Assembly (NCBI GenBank): GCA_965203265.1
Contig: CBDBBV010000002.1
Coordinates: 868,001 to 932,000 of the forward strand
Direction of reading: 5' to 3'
DNA: 64,000 bases
From: JAHRAW01 sp965203265
GTDB lineage: Bacteria; Pseudomonadota; Gammaproteobacteria; Arenicellales; Poriferihabitantaceae
The position numbers were made by a program, and so were the translations under genes. This document shows positions 51,477 through 60,805 of the stretch, piece after piece. Each line of letters begins with the position of its first letter. The stretch's first letter is position 1. The notes below the pieces were generated by a model. That model made no database searches. It saw only the letters and a list, made by a program, of their open reading frames with translations, and was not told the DNA's origin.

Positions 51477-53305
51477 TCGCTTGCCTCGCTGGGTGGTGAG
51501 TCGGTGGGGTTGGGGGATGCGGGCGGGCGGATGGAGTCGCTGACGATTTCGGCGTCGAACAGGTCTACCAATTCCTGCACCTTGGGGTCGTGCTGGAAGG
51601 CTTGCACCGCCGCCTGCTGCTCTTCCCGCTGGGCGCGCGCCTGCCGCTGCGCCGGAGTTTCCGTGGGCGCATTCGGCGCCGCACCGCTCGGTGCCGTGGT
51701 TACTACCAATTTGACCGGCAGCGAAAACCGCTCGGCCAGATGTTGTTCGACCTTTTTCAAGCGGCTGTCGTCGAGGAGCGCAGTTTTGTCGGCATCCAGC
51801 CGCAGTCGCAGGGTGTTGCCGTCGACCGATTCGGGCAGCATGTGCAGCATCATCTGCCGAGTCAGCCCGTTCAAACCGGAACGCTCGACGCACGCCGCCC
51901 AGCGCGCGCCGTCGAGCAGTTGCGCCACGGTATCGACCGCCGGGGCGCTCGAATCCGCCGCCGGGTCGGGGGCGGCGTCCGCTTCGGCGGCCTGTTCGCG
52001 CTCCGCGTTTGCCGCCTCGGACACGGCGTGCGCGCGCATCTGGTCGGTGGGGGGATAGGCGGTATCGTTTCGCCCGATGGGCTCGGCTGTCGGCGGCGGT
52101 GTTGGCTGAGCCGGCGCGCCTTGTGCGGCGGCGGGGGCAGCGGGTTGCCGGTTTTTCGCGGCTACAGCGGGCGTTTTGCCCGGCGCGGGGCCAGGGCCAG
52201 GGCTCGAGCCGGCAGCGGCCTGTTCCGGGCGGAACGCGATCATGCGCAGCACCACCATCTCGAACCCACTGCGAGGGTCCGGCGCCAGCGGCAGGTCGCG
52301 CTTGCCGATCAGGGCGATCTGATAGAGCAGCTGCAGCAATTCCGCATCGGCCTGCTGCGCCAACTCGGCCAGAGCGGACGAGTCGACCCCCTTCCACTCC
52401 ACCGCCTGCGGGTTGAGCTGATACAGGGAGAGGTCGTGCAGGGTGCTCAACACCTCGTCCAATGCCGTAGAAAAATCCACCGAGCGCTGCGCCATCTCCG
52501 CCACCGTCTCCAACGCCTCCGCCGCCTCCCCCCGGCAAATCCGAGCGAGCAGCTGGTTAATGAACTGATCGTCGATCATGCCCAGCATGGCGCGCATCTG
52601 CTCGCTGTTCACCTCGCCGTTGCCGAAGGCGATGCCCTGATCGAGCAGGCTCAGAGCGTCGCGCACGCTGCCGTCCGCCGAGCGCGCCAGAATCAGCAGG
52701 GCGGCGGCGTCGTACTTGACTCCTTCGGCCTTGAGAATCTTCTCCAGCTGGGCGGTCAGGCGGCCGATGTCCATGGCCTTCAGGTTGAATTGGATGCAGC
52801 GCGACAGGATGGTGGTCGGCAGTTTTTGCGGGTCGGTGGTGGCCAGCAGGAATTTCACATGTTCGGGCGGCTCCTCCAGAGTTTTCAGGAGCGCGTTGAA
52901 ACTGTGGGTGGACAACATGTGCACCTCGTCGATGAGGTAGATCTTGAAACGCCCCTGACTGGGCGTGTACTGCACGTTATCGAGCAATTCGCGGGTGTCG
53001 TCCACCTTGGTGCGCGAGGCGGCGTCCACCTCGATGAGATCGATGAAATTCCCCTGATCGACCCCCTGACAGGGCACGCACTGCCCGCACGGCGTGGAAC
53101 CAATGCCCTGTTCGCAATTCAACGCCTTGGCGAAGATGCGCGCCAGCGTGGTCTTGCCGACTCCGCGAGTGCCGGCGAACAGGAAGGCGTGATGGATGCG
53201 CTGATTGTCGAGGGCGTTGACCAGCGCGGACACCACGTGTTCCTGGCCGGTTACTTCATCGAATGTCTTCGGACGCCACTTGCGGGCGAGCGCTTGGTAA
53301 CTCAT
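51473..53305 (-). CDS. dnaX: DNA polymerase III subunit gamma/tau
   Basis: DnaX is the clamp-loader ATPase and tau organises the replisome. The 610-residue product has RKWRPKTFDEVTGQEHVVSA, Walker A FAGTRGVGKTTLARIFAKAL, the zinc cluster around CGQCVPC, the Walker B region IYLIDEVHMLSTHSFNALLK, and the sensor region LATTDPQKLPTTILSRC. A long Pro/Ala-rich linker then leads to the tau-specific C-terminal domain. No slippery heptamer was found at the position where E. coli makes gamma. A 4.5S RNA gene lies upstream. Confidence 0.96.
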   Translation of the reverse strand: MSYQALARKWRPKTFDEVTGQEHVVSALVNALDNQRIHHAFLFAGTRGVGKTTLARIFAKALNCEQGIGSTPCGQCVPCQGVDQGNFIDLIEVDAASRTKVDDTRELLDNVQYTPSQGRFKIYLIDEVHMLSTHSFNALLKTLEEPPEHVKFLLATTDPQKLPTTILSRCIQFNLKAMDIGRLTAQLEKILKAEGVKYDAAALLILARSADGSVRDALSLLDQGIAFGNGEVNSEQMRAMLGMIDDQFINQLLARICRGEAAEALETVAEMAQRSVDFSTALDEVLSTLHDLSLYQLNPQAVEWKGVDSSALAELAQQADAELLQLLYQIALIGKRDLPLAPDPRSGFEMVVLRMIAFRPEQAAAGSSPGPGPAPGKTPAVAAKNRQPAAPAAAQGAPAQPTPPPTAEPIGRNDTAYPPTDQMRAHAVSEAANAEREQAAEADAAPDPAADSSAPAVDTVAQLLDGARWAACVERSGLNGLTRQMMLHMLPESVDGNTLRLRLDADKTALLDDSRLKKVEQHLAERFSLPVKLVVTTAPSGAAPNAPTETPAQRQARAQREEQQAAVQAFQHDPKVQELVDLFDAEIVSDSIRPPASPNPTDSPPSEASE

Positions 53306-53454
53306 TGGTTGCGATTGCAGTTGCGGGTGCGGCTGGGAATGCTGTTTTTTGGGTGGCAGGTTGTGGTGATCTCCGGCAAATCCGACCCACTCATACCATA
53401 TCGGTGGATTACGCGGTGGACGGCACGGCGGAATCGCTTGAAGGTGGCGGCTCC

Positions 53455-53549
53455 GGCCGACCTGACCCCGGCGCTCGAGTGCGCTGCTGCGGCTGCTTCC
53501 TTCCGGACCTGACCGGATTCACAACTGATCGCCGCCGGGGAGACCGCCC
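53455..53549 (-). ncRNA. ffs: 4.5S RNA (bacterial signal recognition particle RNA)
   Basis: On the minus strand, about 190 bp upstream of dnaX, the sequence GGTCAGGTCCGGAAGGAAGC followed by AGCC is the universally conserved SRP RNA apical region with the GGAA tetraloop and Ffh-binding asymmetric loop. A closing stem pairs CTCCCCGGCG on the 5' side with CGCCGGGG on the 3' side. Ends are approximate. The RNA binds Ffh to target membrane proteins co-translationally. Confidence 0.88.
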
Positions 53550-53584
53550 TTCACCGCCATTGATGAGGGTCGAACCTCGGGGGT

Positions 53585-53590
53585 ATTATA
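53585..53590 (-). promoter_or_regulatory. Putative -10 box of the 4.5S RNA gene
   Basis: A perfect TATAAT on the minus strand lies about 36 bp before the mature 5' end. This would leave a leader of about 30 nt, matching the processed precursor known for E. coli 4.5S RNA. No strong -35 hexamer was seen. Confidence 0.5.
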
Positions 53591-53681
53591 CCCTCGGGCG
53601 AGCTGCAATGGCGACCGCCGCCTGTGCGCCTTACACTTTGCATTTCCTTCGAGGCGGCGCGCCGGAGACCGCCCCAGCGCG

Positions 53682-56600
53682 ATGATTACGACTGCGACTC
53701 CCATTCCCAATGCCCCGCTCGCGGACGACAACCCGTTGCGGATTGCCGTTCGCGCCGCTTACCACGCCGATGAAACCGCCTGCGTGCAGCGCCTGCTCGC
53801 CGAATTGTCCGCCGGCGTCGACGACGAGCAACGCCGCCGCATAGACGCCATGGCTCGCCAACTGGTGACGGCGGTGCGCGCCGACCCCCACGGCCACGGC
53901 GGCTTGGACGCATTCCTGCAGGAATACAGTTTGTCCAGCGAAGAGGGCGTGGCGCTGATGTGCCTCGCCGAAGCCCTGCTGCGGGTTCCCGATGCGCCCA
54001 CCGCCGACGCCCTGATCGAGGACACGCTGGCCGGCGCCGACTGGAAATCCCATCTGGGCCACAGCGAATCCTTCTTCGTCAATGTTTCCACCTGGGGCCT
54101 GATACTGACCGGCCGAGTGATTTCGCTGGACAAAAAAACCGTGTTGAACATCGGAGAATTCCTTGCCAGATTGGTGGCGCGCGGCGGCGAACCGCTGGTG
54201 CGCGCCGCCCTCGCCCGCGCCATGCGGATTCTCGGGCGGCAGTTCGTGCTGGCCGAGAACATCGACGCCGCCCTCAAGGCCGCCCGCACTCAGGAAAGCC
54301 GGGGCTATGGCTATTCCTACGACATGCTGGGGGAGGCGGCGCGCACAGCGGCGGACGCCGAGCGCTACTTCACCGGCTATGCGGAAGCCATCGAGGCCAT
54401 CGGCAAACACGACACCTTCGCCGACCCCCAACGCAGCGCCGGAGTATCGGTCAAGTTGTCGGCTCTCCACCCCAGATACGAATTCTCCCAGGCCGAGCGC
54501 GTCCTCGCGGAATTGTTGCCGCGCATTCGGGCGTTGTGCCAAATGGCGCGCGCCCACGGCCTCGGCCTGACCATCGACGCCGAGGAATCCGAGCGGCTCG
54601 ACCCGTCCCTGTCCGTGTTCGAGCGGTTAGCGCTGGATGCGAGTTTGCGGGATTGGGACGGCCTCGGCCTCGCCGTGCAGGGGTATCAGAAACGCGCCCC
54701 GGCGATCATCGACTGGTTGCAAGAACTCGCTGGAAGAAGCAAGCGCAAGTTGATGATCAGACTGGTAAAAGGCGCCTATTGGGACAGCGAGATCAAGCAA
54801 GCGCAGGTGGCCGGACTGGGCGGCTACCCGGTATTCACCCGCAAGGCGGCCACCGATGTGTCCTATCTCGCCTGCGCGCGCAAACTGCTGGCCGCCCCGG
54901 AGAGTTTCTACCCGTTGTTCGCCACCCACAACGCCCACACCGTGGCGTCCATATTGGCGTTCGCCGGCGAGCGCCGGGACTTCGAATTCCAGTGCCTGCA
55001 CGGCATGGGGGAGGCGTTGTACGACCAAGTGATCAGCCAACACCGCCGCAACTGCCGGATTTACGCGCCGGTGGGCCCCCACGAGGCACTGCTGCCCTAT
55101 CTGGTGCGGCGGCTGCTGGAAAACGGCGCCAACAGCTCCTTCGTCAACCGGCTGGTGGACGCGAAATTGCCCATCGAGCAGATCATCCGCGACCCGGCGG
55201 CAACTCTGGCGCAAACTCGCCCCAAGCCCCACCCGAACATACCCCTGCCGGCGCGCCTCTATCCCGATCGGCGGAATTCCGATGGGATGAACCTGTTCGA
55301 CAGCCCCACTTTGGCGAGTTACTACCGCGCCGCCCGCGCCTTGCGGGATACGGCATGGGTGGCCGAACCCAAGACCGTGCCCAGCCGCCGGAGTTCGCGC
55401 GGCCAACTCAAGCGGGAAACCGCCGCCATCCTCAACCCCGCCACCGGCGAAAAAATCGGGGTGGTTCACCACACCTGCGAAGACGACATCGAAGACTCCG
55501 TAGTTTCGGCAAACGCCGCGGCGGGCGAGTGGGATCGACTGGGGGGAGCGGCGCGCGCGGACATTCTCGAGGCCGCCGCCGAGCTCTATCAACAACATCG
55601 CCACGAGCTCATGTTCCTGTGCAATGTGGAGGCCGGCAAGACCCTGCCGGACGCCGTCGCCGAAGTGCGCGAAGCGGTGGATTTTCTGCGCTATTACGCC
55701 ACACTGGCGAGGCGGGATTTTGCCGGGGCGCAATCCCTGTGCGGCCCGACCGGCGAAAGGAACCAACTCTCCCTGCATGGCCGCGGGGTGTTCGCGTGCA
55801 TCAGCCCGTGGAATTTCCCGTTGGCGATATTCACCGGCCAATCTAGCGCCGCCCTCGCCGCCGGCAACTGCGTCATCGCCAAACCGGCGGAGCAAACCCC
55901 GCTGATCGCCGCCCGCGCCACCGAACTGCTGCATCAGGCCGGCGTCCCCGAATCGGTCTTGTACTGTCTGCCCGGCACGGGCGCCGAAGTCGGTGCGCGG
56001 CTGGCGGCGGATACGCGCATTCACGGAATCGCCTTCACCGGCTCGTGCCGGACAGCGCGGCGGATTCAGTGCATTCTGGCCAACAACGAGGGCGAGGGCG
56101 AGGGCGCGATCCGCCCGCTCATCGCCGAGACCGGCGGCATCAACGCCATGATCGTCGACTCCACCGCCCTGCCCGAACAGGTGGTCGGCGATGTGATCGC
56201 GTCCGCCTTCCACAGCGCCGGGCAACGCTGCTCGGCTCTGCGGGTGCTCTACCTGCAAGACGATGTGGCGGACGGCATTGTCGAGATGCTGCGCGGCGCC
56301 ATGGCGGAGTTGCGAGTCGGCGACCCGATGGCAATTTCCACGGACCTCGGCCCGATCATCGACCAAGCCGCGCGAGACGAATTGCTGGCGCACATCGAAC
56401 GTTGCCGCCGGCGCGGTTTTCCGGTGGAGATCGGCCCCGCCGCACTCGCGCCCGCATCGGACGGGGGTACATTCTGCAGCCCGGCGATCATCGAAATCGG
56501 CGGCATTGCCGATCTCGACGAGGAGGTGTTCGGCCCCATATTGCACATCGCCAGATTCGCCGCCGCCGAGCTGGATCGGGTGGTGGACGAGATCAACGCC

Positions 56601-56876
56601 GCCGGTTACGGCCTGACCTTCGGCATCCACAGCCGCATTCAATCCACCGTGGCGCGCGTCTGCGGACGCATTCGGGCGGGCAATGTGTATGTCAACCGCA
56701 GCATGATCGGCGCGGTGCCGGGGGTGCAGCCGTTCGGCGGCGAAGGCAGGTCGGGCACCGGCCCCAAGGCGGGCGGGCCGAACTATCTGCGGGGTTTCGC
56801 GCTGGAGCGCGCCGTCAGCACCGACACCACCGCCGCCGGCGGCAACGCCTCGCTGCTGACGCTGGAATCGTCCTAG
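53682..56876 (+). CDS. putA: Bifunctional proline dehydrogenase / L-glutamate gamma-semialdehyde dehydrogenase
   Basis: PutA oxidises proline to glutamate in two steps (FAD-linked PRODH, then NAD-linked P5CDH). The 1064-residue product has the PRODH barrel in its first half (MLGEAARTAADAERYFTGYA, LGLTIDAEESERLDPSLSVF, KLMIRLVKGAYWDSEIKQAQ, FATHNAHTVASI). The aldehyde dehydrogenase half carries FACISPWNFPLAIFTGQSSA, AETGGINAMIVDSTALPEQ and the catalytic Cys in AFHSAGQRCSALRVLY. It lacks the N-terminal ribbon-helix-helix DNA-binding domain of E. coli PutA, so it is a non-regulatory type. Confidence 0.95.
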   Translation: MITTATPIPNAPLADDNPLRIAVRAAYHADETACVQRLLAELSAGVDDEQRRRIDAMARQLVTAVRADPHGHGGLDAFLQEYSLSSEEGVALMCLAEALLRVPDAPTADALIEDTLAGADWKSHLGHSESFFVNVSTWGLILTGRVISLDKKTVLNIGEFLARLVARGGEPLVRAALARAMRILGRQFVLAENIDAALKAARTQESRGYGYSYDMLGEAARTAADAERYFTGYAEAIEAIGKHDTFADPQRSAGVSVKLSALHPRYEFSQAERVLAELLPRIRALCQMARAHGLGLTIDAEESERLDPSLSVFERLALDASLRDWDGLGLAVQGYQKRAPAIIDWLQELAGRSKRKLMIRLVKGAYWDSEIKQAQVAGLGGYPVFTRKAATDVSYLACARKLLAAPESFYPLFATHNAHTVASILAFAGERRDFEFQCLHGMGEALYDQVISQHRRNCRIYAPVGPHEALLPYLVRRLLENGANSSFVNRLVDAKLPIEQIIRDPAATLAQTRPKPHPNIPLPARLYPDRRNSDGMNLFDSPTLASYYRAARALRDTAWVAEPKTVPSRRSSRGQLKRETAAILNPATGEKIGVVHHTCEDDIEDSVVSANAAAGEWDRLGGAARADILEAAAELYQQHRHELMFLCNVEAGKTLPDAVAEVREAVDFLRYYATLARRDFAGAQSLCGPTGERNQLSLHGRGVFACISPWNFPLAIFTGQSSAALAAGNCVIAKPAEQTPLIAARATELLHQAGVPESVLYCLPGTGAEVGARLAADTRIHGIAFTGSCRTARRIQCILANNEGEGEGAIRPLIAETGGINAMIVDSTALPEQVVGDVIASAFHSAGQRCSALRVLYLQDDVADGIVEMLRGAMAELRVGDPMAISTDLGPIIDQAARDELLAHIERCRRRGFPVEIGPAALAPASDGGTFCSPAIIEIGGIADLDEEVFGPILHIARFAAAELDRVVDEINAAGYGLTFGIHSRIQSTVARVCGRIRAGNVYVNRSMIGAVPGVQPFGGEGRSGTGPKAGGPNYLRGFALERAVSTDTTAAGGNASLLTLESS

Positions 56877-56892
56877 CGCCGCTCGGCGCCGC

Positions 56893-57339
56893 CTATGCCT
56901 TGCGCCCGTCTCGCGTCATGTTCAGCGTGAGCACCGAGCAGGGAGAAAGGGTGGCCAGTTTCGTGCCGCAGGAGCCGAGTAGCAGGTCGCCGTTGCGGCT
57001 TTTCTTGCTGCAACCGATGATCAGCAGGTCGGAATTGCGGCGGCGGGCGGCTGTGAGTATGCGCTCCGAGCGCCGGCCCACCGACACGCTGGTGGTCGCC
57101 CGAATATTCATGTTCATGCGAACCAATTTCTTCAGATTCGCCGCCATATCCTGACGCGCCTCGCGCTGGGCATCGGCGGGGAAATACGTGGCCACCAGCG
57201 GCATGCCGTATCCCGGCATGACCGTGGTTACATGAACCTCGGCACCGAATACCTCGGCCAACTGATCGACCTGCTTGAGTATGCGCGCGACAACGGCTTT
57301 GTGCTGCATGTTGACGGGCACCAGAATTTTCTTGAACAT
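56893..57339 (-). CDS. Universal stress protein family (UspA-like)
   Basis: The 148-residue product starts MFKKILVPVNMQHKAVVARI and has the alpha/beta Usp fold with SDLLIIGCSKKSRNGDLLLG, SCGTKLATLSPCSVLTL. The ATP-binding G-2x-G-9x-G pattern is partly present, so ATP binding is uncertain. It is convergent with putA (16 bp apart) and downstream of the glutamine-synthetase-like gene on the same strand. Confidence 0.88.
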   Translation of the reverse strand: MFKKILVPVNMQHKAVVARILKQVDQLAEVFGAEVHVTTVMPGYGMPLVATYFPADAQREARQDMAANLKKLVRMNMNIRATTSVSVGRRSERILTAARRRNSDLLIIGCSKKSRNGDLLLGSCGTKLATLSPCSVLTLNMTRDGRKA

Positions 57340-57404
57340 GATGTATTGCCGTTGGGTTGACAGGCGGCAAACAAGTATAACCGGAGCCGGGACGCCGCCC
57401 TACC

Positions 57405-58712
57405 CTAGCAATCCAGCGTGTGATCGTATTCCCACTGACTGATTGCCCGGCCGTATTCGTTCCATTCCTCCCGTTTCAGTTTGCAATAACTCTCTACCAA
57501 TTCGGCGCCGAGCCCCTCCTTGAGGGATCGGCTTTTTTCGGTGGCGCGGATGGCGTCGAGCAGGTTGAGGGGCAGTTTCTTCAGCCCCCTCTGCTTGTGT
57601 CCCTCGGTGTACATGTTGACATCCCGGCGTTTGCCGGGGTTGCGTTTGTTGACGATGCCGTCGATGCCGGCGGCGAGGATGCCGGCTTGCAGCAGGTAGG
57701 GATTGGCGGCGCCGTCCATGAGGCGCATTTCGAAGCGCCCTTTGTCGGGAACCCGAACCAGATGGGTGCGGTTGTTGCCGGAGTAGCTGACCGCATTGGG
57801 CGCCCAAGTGGCGCCGGAGAGGGTACGCGGCGCGTTGATGCGCTTGTAGCTGTTCACCGTGGGATTGAAGAACGATGCCAATGCTTCGACATTGTGCATG
57901 ATGCCGCCGAGAAACCGGTAGGCCAGAGCCGAAAGGCCGAGTTCATCCGCATCATCCGCGAACAGGTTTTCCCCGCCGTCCGCATCCCACAAGGAGACAT
58001 GGGCGTGGCAGCCGTTGCCGGTCAGGTGGGCGAACGGCTTGGGCATGAAGGTGGCGCGCAGGCCGTGATCCTCGGCGATCTGCCGAGTCATGTATTTGAA
58101 GAAGACATGGCGGTCGGCGGTGCGCAGGCAGTCATCGTAGGTCCAATTCATTTCAAACTGGCCGTTGGCGTCCTCGTGATCGTTCTGATAGGGCGCCCAA
58201 CCCAGAGTGATCATGCTGTCGCAGATGGCCGAAACCACATCGAATCTGCGCATCAGGGCGGACTGGTCGTAGCACGGTTTCGCCTGCGTGTCTCTGGAGT
58301 CGAAAATGCCGCTGCCGTCCGCTTGGATGAGGAAATATTCGCATTCCACGCCGGTTTTCAGCCGCCAGTTCATCTCTTTCGCCCGCGCGACTTGCCGCTT
58401 CAGGGCGACTCGCGGGGAAGCCGCCACCGGCTTGCCGTCCATGTACAGATCGCTGGCGAGCCAAGCCACTTGCGGCTTCCACGGCAGTTGAATCAAACTG
58501 TCCGCATCCGGCAGGGCGAACATATCCGGATGCGCAGGCGTCATATCGAGCCACGAGGCGAAACCGGCGAATCCGGCACCATCTCGCTGCATCTCGCCGA
58601 TGGCTCGAGCCGGCACCAACTTCGCCCGCAACACCCCGAACAAATCGACGAAACTGATCAGGAAATACTCGATCTCATTTTGCTTTGCCACACTGGCCAG
58701 GTCTGTTGTCAT
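57405..58712 (-). CDS. GlnT-type (type III) glutamate-ammonia ligase or gamma-glutamylmethylamide synthetase
   Basis: The 435-residue product belongs to the glutamine synthetase superfamily. FLISFVDLFGVLRAKLVPAR opens the beta-grasp domain, and GVECEYFLIQADGSG, YQNDHEDANGQFEMNWTYDD, FMPKPFAHLTGNGCHAHVSL and FNPTVNSYKRINAPRTLSGA carry the metal and nucleotide ligands. The length fits GlnT and the related GmaS of methylamine use, and sequence alone does not separate them. It is divergent from the HpaB-like operon, with 133 bp between them. Confidence 0.8.
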   Translation of the reverse strand: MTTDLASVAKQNEIEYFLISFVDLFGVLRAKLVPARAIGEMQRDGAGFAGFASWLDMTPAHPDMFALPDADSLIQLPWKPQVAWLASDLYMDGKPVAASPRVALKRQVARAKEMNWRLKTGVECEYFLIQADGSGIFDSRDTQAKPCYDQSALMRRFDVVSAICDSMITLGWAPYQNDHEDANGQFEMNWTYDDCLRTADRHVFFKYMTRQIAEDHGLRATFMPKPFAHLTGNGCHAHVSLWDADGGENLFADDADELGLSALAYRFLGGIMHNVEALASFFNPTVNSYKRINAPRTLSGATWAPNAVSYSGNNRTHLVRVPDKGRFEMRLMDGAANPYLLQAGILAAGIDGIVNKRNPGKRRDVNMYTEGHKQRGLKKLPLNLLDAIRATEKSRSLKEGLGAELVESYCKLKREEWNEYGRAISQWEYDHTLDC

Positions 58713-58793
58713 CTGCGCACCTATTTGGTTGGTTGACTATGCCGGCAGTCCGATCCGTGAATCGAACACCCGCCTTACGGCAATCGGGCGGCT

Positions 58794-58816
58794 AATTTGC
58801 TAATCTAGCACAAATT
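58794..58816. promoter_or_regulatory. Inverted repeat in the glnT-like / hpaB-like divergent interval
   Basis: AATTTG at 58794-58799 and CAAATT at 58811-58816 form a dyad with an 11-bp centre, 30 bp before the HpaB-like ATG. The T-N11-A type spacing would suit a LysR-type or similar regulator. No regulator gene is adjacent in the window. Confidence 0.35.
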
Positions 58817-58845
58817 TCGCAAGGCGCAAGCCGAGGGAACATTCG

Positions 58846-60306
58846 ATGATCAGAACCGGGCGACAATATCGAGAGAACTTGTGCGATGGGCGCGAGGTCT
58901 ATGTGGACGGCGAACGCATCGAATCGGTCGCCGACCATCCCCAGTTCAAGCCGGTGGTGGATGTTCGCGCGCGCATTTATGATATGGCGCACGAGGAGGC
59001 CACGCAGGACGCCATGACCTACGAGGCCGACGGCGAGAGATTTGCCATCGGCCTGAAACTGCCGAAAAACCGGCGGGACTGGCGGGCGAAACGTGCCGCC
59101 GTGGACTTGGCTCTGCGCGACATCGGCGGTGTGGTAACCCGAGTCGGCGACGAAACCATCGGCGAAATGTGGTCGCTGTGGGACGGCGCCGACATCCTCA
59201 ATGAAATCGACGACCGATTCGGCGAGAACATCGAACGCCACATCCACACGGCGATACGCGAAGACTGCTTCCATGTATCCGCCAACACCGACCCCAAGGG
59301 GGATAGATCGAAACGCCCGCAGGATCAGGATCCGGACATGCTGGTACACGTGGTCGGGGAAGACGACAACGGCATCGTCATTCGCGGGGCAAAATACGAA
59401 ACCGCCGCGGCCTATTCGGATCAAGCCTTCCTCAAGCCGACCATCGCCAACTGGGGAGACGCCGCCCTGTCCGATTACGCGGTCGGCTGCATACTGCGAA
59501 TGAATGCCGCCGGAGTGAAACACATCTGCCGCGCCGGTTTCGCCGGCAAGGGCACGGCGAAAGATTATCCCCTGTCCAATCGCTTCGACGAGGTGGACAC
59601 CCTCATCGTCCTCGACGATGTTCACATCCCGTGGGAGGATGTTCTGTTCTACCGCCACACCCGCGCCGCCGCCTTCATCCGCGCCACCCTGCACCGCTAT
59701 TCCGCCTTCCCCTTCGTACAGAGAATTCTCACCTATACAGACCTGATGATCGGCGCCGCCCTGTGGAACATCCGACAAACCGGCCTGGAAAAGCAGCCGG
59801 CGGTGCAGGAAAAACTGGCGCAACTGGCGGTATACCGCGAGGGCATCAACGCCCATCTGAGCGCCTCCATCGCCGAAGGGGAGCGCAGTCCGAGCGGCTT
59901 GCTCATGCCCAATCAGTCGCTGCTGTTCACCGGGCGGGTGCACGCCTGCGCCAATCTACCGGCGATGATGCACATTGCGCGGGAATTGTGCGGCGGGCAA
60001 ATTTGCGTGACTCCGGACGCCGCCTCGTTCGACTCGGCGCACACCGGCGGGTGGCTGGAGAAATTCTATTCCATCAACGAAAACTGGGTCGCCGAGGATC
60101 GGCGCAAACTGCTGGCGTTCGCCCGCGACCTGCTCAATTCCGGCTACGCCAGCCACCGCCTGACCTTCCAACTGTTCGCCCAGTCGCCGCCGTTCGCCCA
60201 TCAGGCCGCGGTGTATCGAAATTTCGGCTGGGACGGCCCTCTGGATCTGGTGAAAAACGCCGCCGAACTGTCCGACAATGTGGTCGGCGGCGAGCGAGAT
60301 GAATGA
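58846..60306 (+). CDS. 4-hydroxyphenylacetate 3-monooxygenase (HpaB)-like flavin-dependent oxygenase
   Basis: The 486-residue product has the HpaB/PvcC oxygenase fold: SLWDGADILNEIDDRFGENI, HTAIREDCFHVSANTDPKGD, DNGIVIRGAKYETAAAYSDQ, HIPWEDVLFYRHTRAAAF and RELCGGQICVTPDAASFDS. It uses reduced FAD from a reductase partner, which is not encoded nearby. A GAGGGA Shine-Dalgarno precedes ATG 58846. RidA-like and DUF1028 genes follow in the same operon, so the substrate may be nitrogen-containing; this is inference. Confidence 0.82.
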   Translation: MIRTGRQYRENLCDGREVYVDGERIESVADHPQFKPVVDVRARIYDMAHEEATQDAMTYEADGERFAIGLKLPKNRRDWRAKRAAVDLALRDIGGVVTRVGDETIGEMWSLWDGADILNEIDDRFGENIERHIHTAIREDCFHVSANTDPKGDRSKRPQDQDPDMLVHVVGEDDNGIVIRGAKYETAAAYSDQAFLKPTIANWGDAALSDYAVGCILRMNAAGVKHICRAGFAGKGTAKDYPLSNRFDEVDTLIVLDDVHIPWEDVLFYRHTRAAAFIRATLHRYSAFPFVQRILTYTDLMIGAALWNIRQTGLEKQPAVQEKLAQLAVYREGINAHLSASIAEGERSPSGLLMPNQSLLFTGRVHACANLPAMMHIARELCGGQICVTPDAASFDSAHTGGWLEKFYSINENWVAEDRRKLLAFARDLLNSGYASHRLTFQLFAQSPPFAHQAAVYRNFGWDGPLDLVKNAAELSDNVVGGERDE

Positions 60307-60334
60307 GACAACCGAGACAACTGAGACGAAAGCC

Positions 60335-60805
60335 ATGACGACCCGCCCAACCCATCGCCGCCATCGCCAATTCAACACCCGCGAAACCTACCCGGAACAG
60401 CGCTTGGATAACGACCTCTGCCAAGTGGTGGTGGCGCGCGGCACCACGGTGTTCGTGCGCGGGCAGGTCGGGCAGGAAATTGATGGTTTCGCCAGCATCG
60501 CCGACGCCGGCGCCGCCGCTCAAGCGGATCAGGCCATGCGCAATGTGGCGCAACTGCTGGCGGAAGTCGGCTCCGACCTTAGCCACATCTGCCGCATTCA
60601 GGTATACATCACCGACCGCGCCCACCGAGACGAGGTGTATCAGGTCATCGGTAGGTGGTTGAAGGGCGTGTATCCGGTTTGCACCGGCCTGACCGTCAGC
60701 GGCCTCGCCCGCCCGGAATGGCTCATGGAGATTGAGGCCACCGCGGTTATACCGGAGGCGGAGGCGGAGGACGGCGAGGCAGAGCCGGAGACCAACCCGC
60801 AATGA
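60335..60805 (+). CDS. RidA/YjgF-family protein lacking the usual catalytic arginine
   Basis: The product (156 residues from ATG 60335; ATG 60299, overlapping the HpaB-like stop, would add 12) has the Rid fold: VFVRGQVGQEIDGFASIADA, QADQAMRNVAQLLAEVGSDL, ICRIQVYITDRAHRDEVYQV. Where RidA has the substrate-binding Arg (PARSxV), this protein has PVCTGLTVSGLARPEWL, so it is not a canonical enamine deaminase. It may be one of the Rid subfamilies tied to oxygenase or ring-cleavage pathways. Its stop overlaps the next start (ATGA). Confidence 0.78.
   Translation: MTTRPTHRRHRQFNTRETYPEQRLDNDLCQVVVARGTTVFVRGQVGQEIDGFASIADAGAAAQADQAMRNVAQLLAEVGSDLSHICRIQVYITDRAHRDEVYQVIGRWLKGVYPVCTGLTVSGLARPEWLMEIEATAVIPEAEAEDGEAEPETNPQ

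Noticed and set aside
51740..51760. Short A-rich stretch in dnaX as a gamma frameshift site
   Set aside because: It lies near the C-terminal end and lacks a full slippery heptamer, so it cannot make a gamma subunit of normal size.
51590..53512. 640-codon open frame antisense to dnaX
   Set aside because: It covers dnaX and runs into the 4.5S RNA gene; no domain was recognised.
54627..56642. 671-codon open frame antisense to putA
   Set aside because: Shadow of a long GC-rich gene; putA carries the catalytic motifs.
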